A DNA stretch of 64,000 nt from Micrococcaceae bacterium Sec5.7 (GTDB lineage Bacteria > Actinomycetota > Actinomycetes > Actinomycetales > Micrococcaceae). The notes below the pieces were generated by a model. That model was given only the letters and a program-made list of their open reading frames with translations. It did not search any database and was not told where the DNA came from. Positions 1 to 7,689 of this stretch are shown piece by piece. Each line of letters opens with the position of its first letter. The first letter of the stretch is position 1. The translations under genes were made by a program, and so were the position numbers. Location of the stretch: assembly GCA_039636785.1 (NCBI GenBank), contig CP144169.1:496001-560000 (forward strand). Direction: 5' to 3'.

Positions 1-295
1 CGCCCTCCACCCCGGTGGCTTTGAAGGTCATCTCCGGGAACTTCTCGACGTCGAAGAAGTCGGCCCCGCGGACGTGGGCATCGCGGTTGGCATCTCCGGA
101 GTCGAAGCTGGCAGTCTGAACGGTGGCGTGCAGCGATGCGTCGGCCAGGGATTCGCGGACGCGGGCTTCAGCCGCAGCCTCGGTGAAACGTCCGCGGACT
201 TTGCTGATCCCGGCATGGCGCACCGTGAAACCGACTTCGCTGTGGGACATATCGAGCGTCCAGACGCCGGGGGCCAGGCCTGTGGGAAGAACCAT
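1..295 (-). CDS. YceI family protein, partial (3' end outside window)
   Basis: The visible 98 codons read like the N-terminal half of the YceI lipocalin-like family, which binds isoprenoid-type ligands in a beta-barrel. The start gives MVLPTGLAPGVWTLDMSHSE, followed by the typical VGFTVRHAGISKVRG strand and later SFDSGDANRDAHVRGADFFD and FPEMTFKA, all hallmarks of the family. No signal peptide is present, so this is the cytoplasmic actinobacterial form. The start is fixed by AGGAG at 303-307, seven bases upstream of the ATG. It is divergent from the ArsR-type gene. The last third lies beyond base 1. Confidence 0.9.
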   Translation of the reverse strand, partial: MVLPTGLAPGVWTLDMSHSEVGFTVRHAGISKVRGRFTEAAAEARVRESLADASLHATVQTASFDSGDANRDAHVRGADFFDVEKFPEMTFKATGVEG

Positions 296-402
296 TTCAC
301 ATCTCCTAAGTCGACGAAAATCCGGTTAAACCGGTGCTCTCCACACTCATTCAGCCGGCGCGGTAAGTCAAGGAGTTGGCGGTCAGGCTTTGCCGCAAAC
401 CA

Positions 403-441
403 TTGACATGTGACCAAATGGTCACCTATTCTGATCCAATG
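403..441 (+). promoter_or_regulatory. Promoter with ArsR-type operator in the spacer; predicted leaderless start
   Basis: TTGACA (403-408) and TATTCT (427-432) are 18 bases apart. The spacer holds the inverted repeat GTGACCA-AA-TGGTCAC (410-425). Transcription would begin about seven bases after the -10 box, which falls on the ATG at 439, so the transcript is predicted to be leaderless. An operator between -35 and -10 fits autorepression by the encoded ArsR domain. The boxes and repeat are seen; the transcription start is inferred. Confidence 0.7.
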
Positions 442-1191
442 GACACCGTGTTCAAAGCGCTGGCAGACCCCACCCGCAGGGAACTGCTGGATGAACTCTT
501 CACAGAAGACGGGCAGACCCTGACCGCGCTCCAAACGCGGTTCAGCATGACCCGGTTCGGGGTCATGAAGCACCTCAAACTGCTGGAAGAAGCAGGCCTG
601 GTGGTGACCCGCCGTCGGGGGCGTGAAAAGCTCCACTTCCTGAACCCGGTCCCGATCCGGCTCGTCCACGACCGCTGGGTGAGCAAATACGCAGAACCAT
701 GGGCCGCTGGACTCAGCGACCTCAAAACCAGATTGGAAAGTCCCATGGAAAAGATCTTCGAAATCTATATCAAGACCACCCCCGAACGGCTCTGGGAAGC
801 CATCACGGACAGTGAGATCCGCAGCAAGTACCAGTTCGGAAACACCCTCAAGTCTGACTGGACGCCGGGCTCGCGTTTTGAGATGGGCAATCCGAAAGCG
901 GGCGAGCTCCTCGGCGAGGGCGAGAACCTCGAGGTCGATCCCCCGCGACGGCTCGTGCAGACCATGCGCGCCCTCTGGGACGACGACGTCAAGGCCGAAG
1001 GCACCTCCCGCATCACCTGGGAGATCGAGCCGGTGGGCGACTCCTGCCACCTGACCGTCACGCATGACCAGCTCCGCGAGGGCGCCAACGATCAGCTCTT
1101 CGGCGGCTGGCCCATGATCCTCTCCGGACTGAAGACCTGGCTGGAGACCGGCGAACTGCTTACAACTCCGGGCTCGCTGATGTATACCTGA
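439..1191 (+). CDS. ArsR-family repressor fused to SRPBCC (AHSA1) domain
   Basis: A two-domain protein of 250 residues. Residues 1-95 are an ArsR winged helix (MDTVFKALADPTRRELLDEL start, MTRFGVMKHLKLLEEAGLV recognition region). From about residue 100 (MEKIFEIYIKTTPERLWEAI) it is an AHSA1/SRPBCC fold, a hydrophobic ligand pocket. Such fusions are common in actinobacteria and are thought to sense a small hydrophobic ligand directly. An in-frame ATG at 418 lies inside the operator and upstream of the -10 box, so the ATG at 439 is preferred. There is no cysteine-rich metal site of the classical ArsR kind. It probably regulates itself and possibly the divergent YceI gene; the ligand is unknown. 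Confidence 0.88.
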   Translation: MDTVFKALADPTRRELLDELFTEDGQTLTALQTRFSMTRFGVMKHLKLLEEAGLVVTRRRGREKLHFLNPVPIRLVHDRWVSKYAEPWAAGLSDLKTRLESPMEKIFEIYIKTTPERLWEAITDSEIRSKYQFGNTLKSDWTPGSRFEMGNPKAGELLGEGENLEVDPPRRLVQTMRALWDDDVKAEGTSRITWEIEPVGDSCHLTVTHDQLREGANDQLFGGWPMILSGLKTWLETGELLTTPGSLMYT

Positions 1192-1253
1192 CGCACCACC
1201 GCACCACCGCACCACCCAGGCGCCGCCGTCGCAATTCCGCTAACTGACCGCAG

Positions 1254-1486
1254 TTACCCCGTGGCGGGCGGGGCGGTGGAGCCCCGGACCACCAGTTCGG
1301 TGCCGAGTTCAATGCGCTGCGGGAGTTCCTCGTCCCCGTCCAGGTGCCGGAGCAGGGCCCGCGTGGCCGCCTCCGCCATCTGGACCACGGGCTGGCGGAT
1401 GGTGGTCAGCCCGGGCTCGATCCACTCGGCCGCCGGAATATCGTCAAAGCCGACAATGCTCAGGTCTTTGGGAATGCTCAGGCCCT
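1254..1486 (-). pseudogene. LacI-family regulator, C-terminal fragment
   Basis: Only the last 75 or so codons remain. They read GLSIPKDLSIVGFDDIPAAE, then WIEPGLTTIRQPVVQMAEAA and a normal C-terminal end, which is the effector-domain tail of LacI/GalR repressors. The DNA-binding domain and most of the sugar-binding domain are absent. The frame stays open upstream to 1679 but the residues there (MSEPLLGYGRGL...) have no LacI character and are the antisense of the GH3 fragment. Homology stops at about 1486, exactly where the plus-strand GH3 fragment begins. Confidence 0.8.
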
Positions 1487-1659
1487 TCACGGGGCTGGGG
1501 CTGGAACGGGTGGTGACGCCCGGCCTCATCAAGCTGCACGTGGCTACGTCGAGCACCAAAGACGTCCACACCCACGAGCTGATTCTGGACGGTCCGCGGC
1601 GCGTGGTGGGCTTCGACCGCCAGATGCTGACCCCGGTGGAGGTCAGTCCCCTGCCGTAG
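1480..1659 (+). pseudogene. GH3 beta-glucosidase, C-terminal fibronectin-III-like fragment
   Basis: About 59 codons with no start of their own read PFTGLGLERVVTPGLIKLHV, then ATSSTKDVHTHELILDGP and VGFDRQMLTPVEVSPLP before TAG. The pattern (FTG, VVEPG-like turn, hV-SS, LxGP-VG-DR, TPVxV) resembles the fibronectin type III-like tail of family 3 glycoside hydrolases. The catalytic domains are missing. It sits head to head with the LacI fragment, as expected if a deletion removed the divergent promoter and the 5' parts of a beta-glucosidase and its repressor. The GH3 assignment comes from motif memory and is moderate. Confidence 0.5.
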
Positions 1660-1781
1660 CCGAGCAGTGGTTCAGACATGAGTAGCGGTGTCCCATATAC
1701 GGTCGTTTTGGGTCCGAGAAGATGAAACTTCAGCCGACTGGACCAGCCTTACAAAGGACGCGTGGGGAACGGTTCGATCAC

Positions 1782-2195
1782 TTACGGCGCCTGATGTTGA
1801 TGCTGGTGTTGGTTCGCGTCGCCTGCCTTCTGAAGTCCGGCGGTCTTCGCGAGGTAGTTCCAGGCCGGGGTGTTGAGGGTGTGCCAGGCAGCGTGGGCTT
1901 CCCTTGCGGGCTGAGCAGCAGCTTTGGCGTCGCCCGCACTGAGCGCCGCGGCCAGCCGCCCGGCGGCGTCACTGAACGATTTCGCCTGCGGTTGGAGTTC
2001 GCCTGGCCAGGAAATGGAGGCGGCCGCGATCTGGGCGGCCCGTGCGCGGCTGGACCAAAACTCGTCGATGATGGGCGATTCTCCCCGGAGCGCCGTGTCG
2101 ATGCCATGGAAGCCAGCGCTGTCGATGTGGGAGAGGACGGCGATCATGCCGACAACATGGGTGGCGGTTTCGCTTGGATTGCTGTTGAGGGTCAT
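1782..2195 (-). CDS. Hypothetical helical protein, third gene of membrane operon
   Basis: A 137-residue protein without signal peptide or membrane segment that I do not recognise. It is helical and Ala-rich (AGRLAAALSAGDAKAAAQPA) with a conserved-looking stretch IDSAGFHGIDTALRGESPII and WHTLNTPAWNYLAK, and ends in a His/Gln tail (HQHQHQ). The ATG overlaps the stop of the upstream membrane gene (ATGA), so translation is coupled. The His tail might bind metal, but nothing else supports that. It is certainly part of the operon 2979-1782. Confidence 0.65.
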   Translation of the reverse strand: MTLNSNPSETATHVVGMIAVLSHIDSAGFHGIDTALRGESPIIDEFWSSRARAAQIAAASISWPGELQPQAKSFSDAAGRLAAALSAGDAKAAAQPAREAHAAWHTLNTPAWNYLAKTAGLQKAGDANQHQHQHQAP

Positions 2196-2770
2196 TGGAT
2201 TCTCCCTTTGGGGTTGTGGTGCTTCTGCATTGCCTGGTCGGCATCGGTTGCGAGCTGGAGCACTCTACGCTGCGCTCGTTGCCCGTAGCGGGTCATACCC
2301 CGCGGTTTGTACATCGACAGCGCCGTGGCCACGAGCAAAACCAGCAGGGCGGCACCGGCCTGGACAGCGACCTGGATTCTCAGCCCGCGGAGATTGGCAC
2401 CGGACAATGTCGTTTCTGCCGCAGCGTCTGCAACACCGCTAATCGGGCCCATGTGCACCAGCAAAACGACGGTGGCCAGGACGGTTATCAGGAGTTTAAT
2501 CAGGACCCAGTAGTACCGGAACAAGCCCCAGGTGGTGCCCAGTGAAGAGACAACCCCGGTGAACAACGATGCGAGTGCCAACGGGACAAGGACAAACCAG
2601 CCTATCAACCCCATCGCGAGATAGGCGGCCCGCACCACCTGAGCATCCGGGTTGGCCAGACCGGCGACGGCGAGAGCCAGGAAGGCAGCGACCGCGCCGA
2701 ACCAGCCGACTGAGGAAAGGACATGCGCGGTCAGCGCGACCTTGCGGAGGCGGGGTGTCATGTTCCTCAC
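2192..2770 (-). CDS. DUF2269-like integral membrane protein
   Basis: A 192-residue protein with four predicted membrane helices (about residues 12-35, 50-72, 83-105 and 133-153). The first helix contains ALTAHVLSSVGWFGAVAA, the His-containing signature of DUF2269-type proteins of unknown function; RYYWVLIKLLITVLATVVLL forms the third. GTG at 2770 overlaps the stop of the upstream small gene (GTGA); the ATG at 2761 is an alternative start. Its own stop overlaps the next ATG. The C-terminus is basic and cytoplasmic. The family assignment is from residue pattern only. Confidence 0.75.
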   Translation of the reverse strand: MRNMTPRLRKVALTAHVLSSVGWFGAVAAFLALAVAGLANPDAQVVRAAYLAMGLIGWFVLVPLALASLFTGVVSSLGTTWGLFRYYWVLIKLLITVLATVVLLVHMGPISGVADAAAETTLSGANLRGLRIQVAVQAGAALLVLLVATALSMYKPRGMTRYGQRAQRRVLQLATDADQAMQKHHNPKGRIQ

Positions 2771-2979
2771 GGCGTGTGGCCGCCCATGCCGCCGCCGGCC
2801 AGGTGACTGATGACAAACAACAGAACCAGGACGACGGCGATGATTCCAAACACCTTCACCCAGCGGGGCGGGCCGGCGACCGGTCCGCGACGGCGCCTCA
2901 CTCCGGTGTCGGGGTTGTGGCCATCCTTGGAGTCGCGGTCAGGGGGCAAGTCAGCCATGGAGGTATCCTCTTCTGCCAT
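2767..2979 (-). CDS. Small single-pass membrane protein, first gene of operon
   Basis: A 70-residue protein: an acidic then Arg-rich cytoplasmic N-terminus (DTGVRRRRGPVAGPPRW), one hydrophobic helix (VFGIIAVVLVLLFVISHL) and a short GGGMGGHTP tail. An alternative ATG at 2958 (MADLPPDRD) is preceded by AGAGG and may be the true start. It opens a three-gene operon with overlapping stop/start codons and is divergent from the TetR gene across a shared operator. The function is unknown; similar small proteins accompany DUF2269-like and copper- or cytochrome-related membrane genes, but no metal motif is seen here. Confidence 0.65.
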   Translation of the reverse strand: MAEEDTSMADLPPDRDSKDGHNPDTGVRRRRGPVAGPPRWVKVFGIIAVVLVLLFVISHLAGGGMGGHTP

Positions 2980-3012
2980 GCGTGGTCTTTACTGCGCTGA
3001 CACTACGTTATC

Positions 3013-3046
3013 GTGACACTCTGTATTAATCAAGACAGAGTGTCAC
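3013..3046. promoter_or_regulatory. Inverted-repeat operator between TetR gene and membrane operon
   Basis: GTGACACTCTGT (3013-3024) and ACAGAGTGTCAC (3035-3046) are perfect 12-base arms around a 10-base spacer. It lies between the divergent starts at 2979 and 3071/3074, the usual position for a TetR operator that controls both directions. A likely -10 box for the TetR gene is TATACT at 3062-3067, which places transcription at about the GTG at 3074. Confidence 0.8.
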
Positions 3047-3070
3047 GCCGTCGCCGTCTCGTATACTGGG

Positions 3071-3631
3071 GTGGTGCCGAAGCTGTGGAACGAGACAATC
3101 GAGGCGCACCGCGGTGCGGTGCGGCAGGCGATCCTGGACGCCGCGGCGGCCCTGGTGTCCGAGCGCGGGCTGCTGTCGGTGACCATGTCGCAGGTCGCCC
3201 AGGAGGCCGGTATCGGGCGCGCGACCCTCTACAAGTACTTCCCGAATGTCGAAGCAATACTTCTCGCCCGGCACGACCGCCAGGTTGCCGGCCACCTCGA
3301 ACACCTCGCCGCGGTCACGCAGGCGGGAGGCGATGCGGGCCACCAGCTGGAGGCAGTGCTCCACATCCACGCCGTGATGACCTACGAGCACCACGATTCG
3401 GCCATGGCCGCGATCATGCACCACGACGGTGTCCGGCAACGACAAGATTTATTCATTCAGGACGTGCTGCGTCGCGCCGCCGAATCCGGGGCTATCCGAG
3501 ACGACATGGCACCAGAGGAACTCGCAAGCTACTGTCTCCACGCCCTCACAGCGGCCGCAGAGTCGCCGTCGAGGGCAGCCTTGAATCGACTCGTCCAACT
3601 TACGCTCGACGGCCTGCGACCGAGGTCCTGA
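3071..3631 (+). CDS. TetR-family transcriptional repressor
   Basis: A 186-residue TetR/AcrR-type protein. Residues 15-62 form the helix-turn-helix (AILDAAAALVSERGLLSV, MSQVAQEAGIGRATLYKYF), followed by a helical ligand domain rich in His (HIHAVMTYEHHDSAMAAIMHHD). The start is GTG at 3071 or the adjacent GTG at 3074; TATACT at 3062-3067 would make the transcript leaderless at 3074. It probably represses itself and the divergent membrane operon through the 12-10-12 inverted repeat. The unusual His/Glu cluster in the ligand domain could hint at a metal or small cation, which is only a guess. Confidence 0.9.
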   Translation: MVPKLWNETIEAHRGAVRQAILDAAAALVSERGLLSVTMSQVAQEAGIGRATLYKYFPNVEAILLARHDRQVAGHLEHLAAVTQAGGDAGHQLEAVLHIHAVMTYEHHDSAMAAIMHHDGVRQRQDLFIQDVLRRAAESGAIRDDMAPEELASYCLHALTAAAESPSRAALNRLVQLTLDGLRPRS

Positions 3632-3634
3632 GCC

Positions 3635-3730
3635 GCCGGCCTGATCCTCATCGGCATGCCCGGGATCGAAAAATGGTTCAGCCGATACCCCCAGCTCAAC
3701 AGCAGGGTCGGTCTTGCTTGTGGATATTGA
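3635..3730 (+). pseudogene. Remnant of TniB/IstB-like transposition ATPase
   Basis: A 31-codon open piece with no start reads [20 protein letters not shown] then LNSRVGLACGY before TGA. This matches the sensor region of AAA ATPases of the TniB/IstB type ([23 protein letters not shown] is the usual form). Everything upstream and downstream of it is lost. It begins right after the TetR stop, so an old transposon end probably lay here. Confidence 0.5.
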
Positions 3731-3923
3731 TAGTGCCCAGGATGCGATTAACCTCAGATCCAGTTAGACCCGGATACTCCGTTTTCGCCAAGACGTCGCA
3801 AACGTCTGTGTCATCCGCATCGGGAACGGCTCGAGTCGCGGCATAAAGTCACACTCGCCTCGTCTGGCAGTGCGCTGGCGTCCATCATGGCCGTGGCCGC
3901 AGGGCAGCGGCCGGCCAGCGTGC

Positions 3924-4270
3924 TTAATCCGCAGGTGTTTTCCCGCCAGGTCTGGGCTGGGAAACAACGCCGTTGACAGCCCGCCGCTGGTCCGGATAGT
4001 GCTTGTCGAAGCGATCGCGCGCGATCCGTCCCAGCCTTTCTACAGTGTGCCAGCTCATGACCGCTAGTAGCAGGGTCAGCAGGATTGCCGAGACAGCCAC
4101 CAGCGGCGGCAGATCGGCTGTCGATCCGCCATTGAGCCAGAGAATGACGACATAGTTCCAGACGTACAGGGCGTAGGAAACTGTGCCCAGCATCTGCAAC
4201 GCGCGCGTCCACCTCGGCATCACACGGGTACGGGAGGCGGCCAGTACCACCAGGACGGCCGCGGCAGCCA
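3924..4270 (-). pseudogene. Acyltransferase family 3, C-terminal fragment
   Basis: About 115 codons with no start contain LGTVSYALYVWNYVVILWL and LVAVSAILLTLLLAVMSWHT, the last membrane helices of OafA/YrhL-type acyltransferases (the SYALYVWN box is characteristic). The N-terminal catalytic helices are missing. Homology stops at about 4270, where the plus-strand PRISE reductase fragment begins, so two divergent genes were truncated together. The fragment cannot be functional. Confidence 0.75.
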
Positions 4271-5282
4271 TGGCCAGGGAAATCTGATCAGCCACCTCCT
4301 GAAGGAGGGCGGCTGGAAGATCGTCGGGCTCTCCCGACGAGGCGGTGAGGACACAGAAAACGTCCGGCATATCGGCGTCGACCTGCTGAACAAGCAAGAC
4401 ACTGCAGCCAAGCTCAGCGGCCTTGCGGATGTCACCCACGTGTTCTATGCGGCCTATCAGGACCGCCCGGGCTGGGCCGAACTCGTCCCGCCAAACCTCG
4501 CCATGCTCGTCAACACCATCGATGCAATAGAGCCCGTTGCCGCTGACCTTCAGCATGTGAGCCTGATGCAGGGATACAAGGTCTACGGCGCCCATCTGGG
4601 TCCGTTCGCATCTCCGGCGAAAGAGGATGATCCGCCGCATATGCCGCCGGAGTTCAACGTCGACCAACAGCAATTCCTCGAATCCCGGCAGCAGGGCAAG
4701 ACATGGACCTGGTCGGCGCTGCGCCCCTCCGTCGTGTGTGGGATCGGCTTGGGCAACCCGATGAACCTGGCGATGGTAATAGCCATTTACGCGTCGATCA
4801 GCAAGGAACTCGGCATCCCGCTGCGCTTCCCCGGCAAGCCCGGCGCCTACAACACTCTGATCGAAATGACCGACGCCGGCATCCTCGCGAAGGCCACAGT
4901 GTGGGCTGCCACCGGCCCCGGCACAGCCAACCAGGCGTTCAACATCACCAACGGGGACATCTTCCGGTGGAGCAGCATGTGGCCGAAGATCGCCGCATTC
5001 TTCGACATCGATGTCACACCGCCCCTGCCCATGTCCCTGAACGAAGTCATGGCAGACAAACAAGAACTGTGGGACCGGATGGTTACCCGGCACGGGCTCC
5101 GGCCGACACCCTACGCCGACGTCTCGTCATGGCCGTTCGGCGACTTCGTCTTCGCCTGGGACTACGACATGCTCGCGGACGGGTCAAAAGCGCGACGCGC
5201 GGGATTCCATGAATACGTTGAAACTGAGAGCATGTTCATGAAAATCTTCACCGACCTGCGGGAACAACGCATCATTCCCTGA
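4270..5282 (+). pseudogene. PRISE-type SDR reductase (progesterone 5-beta-reductase/iridoid synthase-like), 5'-truncated
   Basis: The frame reads GNLISHLLKEGGWKIVGLSR, VRHIGVDLL, ADVTHVFYAAYQDRP, LMQGYKVYGAHLGPF, TWTWSALRPSVVCGIGLGN and a complete C-terminus at 5282. This is the PRISE group of short-chain dehydrogenases, which reduce activated C=C bonds with NAD(P)H. Only about 15 residues are lost, but they include the start and most of the glycine-rich nucleotide loop. The first in-frame start (GTG 4440) lies deep inside the Rossmann fold. The body is otherwise free of stops, so the truncation looks recent. It abuts the truncated acyltransferase. Confidence 0.75.
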
Positions 5283-5430
5283 CCCAAGACGTTGCCCGAC
5301 CGCGCCCGCCTCGTGTCCCCGATCCTGCGAACACCTGTGGTTAGACCCCCGTGGGCAGTTCCGGCTGCTCCGGGCCCCAACCACATGTCTTCATCGAAGG
5401 GCTTTTCACGCGCTGTCATACGCTGGACTC

Positions 5431-6207
5431 GTGATGAACGGTATACGGGTACTACTGGACGGCTCGGAAGTCAGCAGCGACGGTCTCGCCTATCTGGCCG
5501 CGGTGAATTATGGGCACTTCACAGCGATGCAGATCAGGGATGGGAAGGTGCGTTCTCCCGCGCAGCATCTGGAGCGCTTGCGCACTGCTCACGCTGAGCT
5601 GTACGGGACATCTATTGATGTCGGAAACGTGCAAGAGCAGATACGCCTGGCTGTCGCACAGGCCCCTGATTCGTATCTGCGTGTCACCTTGTTTGAGCCC
5701 ACCCCTGGACGGGTAATGGTGATGATTGCTCTTCGCCCCCCGGTGGATGCACCAACAGGCCCGCAATCTCTGCTGCCAGTCTCCTATCAGCGCCCCATGG
5801 CCCATATCAAGCATGTCGGCAGCTTTGCCCAGGTCCACTTCGGCCAGTTGGCCGGAGCCCAGGGATTTAGTGACGCCCTGCTCACAACGGATACCGGGGA
5901 GGTTTCCGAAACATCAATCGCCAACATAGGCTTCATCAGGCAGGACTCTGCAGTGATCTGGCCCTCGGCCCCCGCGCTTTACGGGATCACCCGGCAGGCG
6001 CTGGATACAGCCTTTGCAGCCCGCGGGGTCACCGTACTAAGGCAAAAAGTCACTCTAGGAGACCTCTCCGAATTCACCGGATCCTTCACTGCAAACTCGA
6101 CCGGAGTATCCGCTGTGGGCAGCATCGGGACCTACGGATTTCCCGACGTTGATTCAGCGGAACGTATCCTGGCCGTCCACGATTCACTTCCCTGGGAATC
6201 GTTCTGA
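5431..6207 (+). CDS. Class IV PLP-dependent aminotransferase/lyase
   Basis: A 258-residue fold-type IV PLP enzyme (branched-chain aminotransferase / D-amino acid aminotransferase / aminodeoxychorismate lyase group). The N-terminal lobe has DGLAYLAAVNYGHFTAMQIR and RSPAQHLERL; the PLP lysine is in HIKHVGSFAQVHF; the phosphate-binding region is DTGEVSETSIANIGFI. GTG at 5431 is followed at once by ATG at 5434; no clear Shine-Dalgarno is seen. The substrate cannot be told from sequence. It stands alone, with relics upstream and DUF309 convergent downstream. Confidence 0.85.
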   Translation: MMNGIRVLLDGSEVSSDGLAYLAAVNYGHFTAMQIRDGKVRSPAQHLERLRTAHAELYGTSIDVGNVQEQIRLAVAQAPDSYLRVTLFEPTPGRVMVMIALRPPVDAPTGPQSLLPVSYQRPMAHIKHVGSFAQVHFGQLAGAQGFSDALLTTDTGEVSETSIANIGFIRQDSAVIWPSAPALYGITRQALDTAFAARGVTVLRQKVTLGDLSEFTGSFTANSTGVSAVGSIGTYGFPDVDSAERILAVHDSLPWESF

Positions 6208-6377
6208 GCTTACCGGCCTACGGATGCTGATTCTGATCCCCGGGCACCTGTTTCGCACTGGACAATCGGCGACACGTGCACAGACCCGAGCAGCCTCCGA
6301 CGAGGCCTCGATTGCTCCGACAGGAGAGCATCCATAAGGATTCTCCGCCGCCTGCCGGGAGGATGCTGGTCGCCAGC

Positions 6378-6830
6378 TCAGTGGCCGGTGCGCATCCGAT
6401 CACGTGCGCAACTCACGACGGCGGACAAGTCGAGCCCGTAGGTCGGCCCTTCGCCGGAACCGTACTCCTCGAGTCGGGCCGCACCGCGCTCGAAGAGCCG
6501 GAGCGCGCCAACGCTGTTCCCCCGGGCGGCGTGGGTGAGCCCGACGCAGATCTGGGCGAGACCTTGCCAAAGGTTGCGTTCTTCGGCAGGCCCGGCTTTC
6601 CAGCGGGCCTCAAGTACCTCGTGGGCGGCGAAGGCCCGGCCAGCTTCCACCAGACTCCGGGCCGAGACCAACGTCTGCGCCGGCGGCAGCGGCTCTTCCG
6701 AGACCGGCTCGACGCCAGCGCTTCCGTACGGCAGCGGCCGCCCAAGAGCGTCACGTGGCCGGGCCTGCCGCGGGCGTCTTGAAGCATCCCGATCCCTGTC
6801 ACCGGTCATTGCAGTTTCCGCCCTGAGCAT
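6378..6830 (-). CDS. DUF309 family protein
   Basis: A protein of up to 150 residues with the DUF309 signature FAAHEVLEARWK, then LWQGLAQICVGLTHAARGN and LRLFERGAARLEEY. Members are small helical proteins of unknown function common in actinobacteria. An Arg-rich leader (residues 1-40) precedes the domain. ATG at 6830 or 6809 could be the start; neither has a strong ribosome site. The gene is complete and convergent with the aminotransferase gene. Confidence 0.82.
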   Translation of the reverse strand: MLRAETAMTGDRDRDASRRPRQARPRDALGRPLPYGSAGVEPVSEEPLPPAQTLVSARSLVEAGRAFAAHEVLEARWKAGPAEERNLWQGLAQICVGLTHAARGNSVGALRLFERGAARLEEYGSGEGPTYGLDLSAVVSCARDRMRTGH

Positions 6831-6863
6831 CCCTGGACCTTACCAACCTTCATACACCCAATG

Positions 6864-7168
6864 CTAAGACCCGGCCCTTCGAACATCCGTTCCGCCGCAA
6901 AGGATGCCGTCGGGACGGCGGCAGCGAGAGAAGAAATGATCACCGCTGGTCGCGTTGCAGGGGGTGGGGGGTGGGTGATCCGACGGTCCACTGACCTTGA
7001 GAAAACCGTTTCCGAGGAAGAACACCAGGCCTGGCGCATCACGACTCCCGAACTCCGGTAGATCGCCAGGCCCAACGTGTCCCGATAAAAAAGGTGGCTC
7101 CGCTCAGGTTCGGACGGATGAAGCAGGATGCGGCTCCCAATGACTTCTATGTTCTCCACCGCCGGCAT
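6864..7168 (-). pseudogene. VOC (glyoxalase-like) protein, frameshifted and truncated
   Basis: From ATG at 7168 the frame reads MPAVENIEVIGSRILLHPSE, PERSHLFYRDTLGLAIYR, a typical first half of a VOC metalloprotein. One base is missing near 7054; in the next frame the sequence continues EFGSRDAPGLVFFLGNGFLK and then loses similarity before TAG at 6864. The second VOC repeat is absent. The gene carries both a frameshift and a C-terminal loss. Confidence 0.7.
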
Positions 7169-7328
7169 CGGCCTGATAGGCCAGCAACGAGACGTAGCCC
7201 GGGGCAAAGTTGTCTGATAGCCACCGAGTGCGGCGGAGACTATGCCAGCTCTAGCTCCAGTCAGCCCGACAAATGCCCCGGACACCGAATACTCTCCCGG
7301 GAAATCCGCTGTCCGGGAAACTCCGCGG

Positions 7329-7640
7329 TCACCCCGCCGCCACCGTGAACTTCTGCTCGATGAACTTCAGCAACGGCCGGGAGTTCAGGCAGATCAGGTA
7401 CACCACGGGGCCGGCGATGAAGAGGACCTGCGCCACGCTGGTGACCGTCAGCAGGAACGCGGTGACGAAGAAGATGCCGGCGTTGCCCAGCGAGACCCGC
7501 TTCTGCGCGCCCAGGCAGTACAGCGAAAGGCGGTAGATGTCGCGGGCGCGGAAGGTGAAGCGGGACAGCAGCAGCAGGGCGGTCACCACAGCCGTTGCCA
7601 CCATCAGTCCGAGCACCAGCAGCGCGATCCGGACCGCGGG
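7329..7640 (-). pseudogene. DUF624 (YesL-like) membrane protein, C-terminal fragment
   Basis: About 100 codons: VRIALLVLGLMVATAVVTAL, RFTFRARDIYRLSLYCLG and LTVTSVAQVLFIAGPVVYLI form the last three helices of a YesL/DUF624-type membrane protein. These genes usually travel with ABC sugar importers and glycosidases. The N-terminal half is missing, and the upstream bases belong to the tail of the degraded GH42 gene, so this is a fused relic of a sugar-utilisation cluster. Confidence 0.6.
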
Positions 7641-7689
7641 CTGCACCGGGTTGCCTGAGCCCAGCTGCCGTTGCCGGTACGACGGCGGA

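Noticed and set aside
28-1215. A long open frame antisense to the ArsR-SRPBCC gene
   Set aside because: High G/C third positions keep antisense frames open. Its residues have no family character, while the plus strand encodes a clear two-domain protein.
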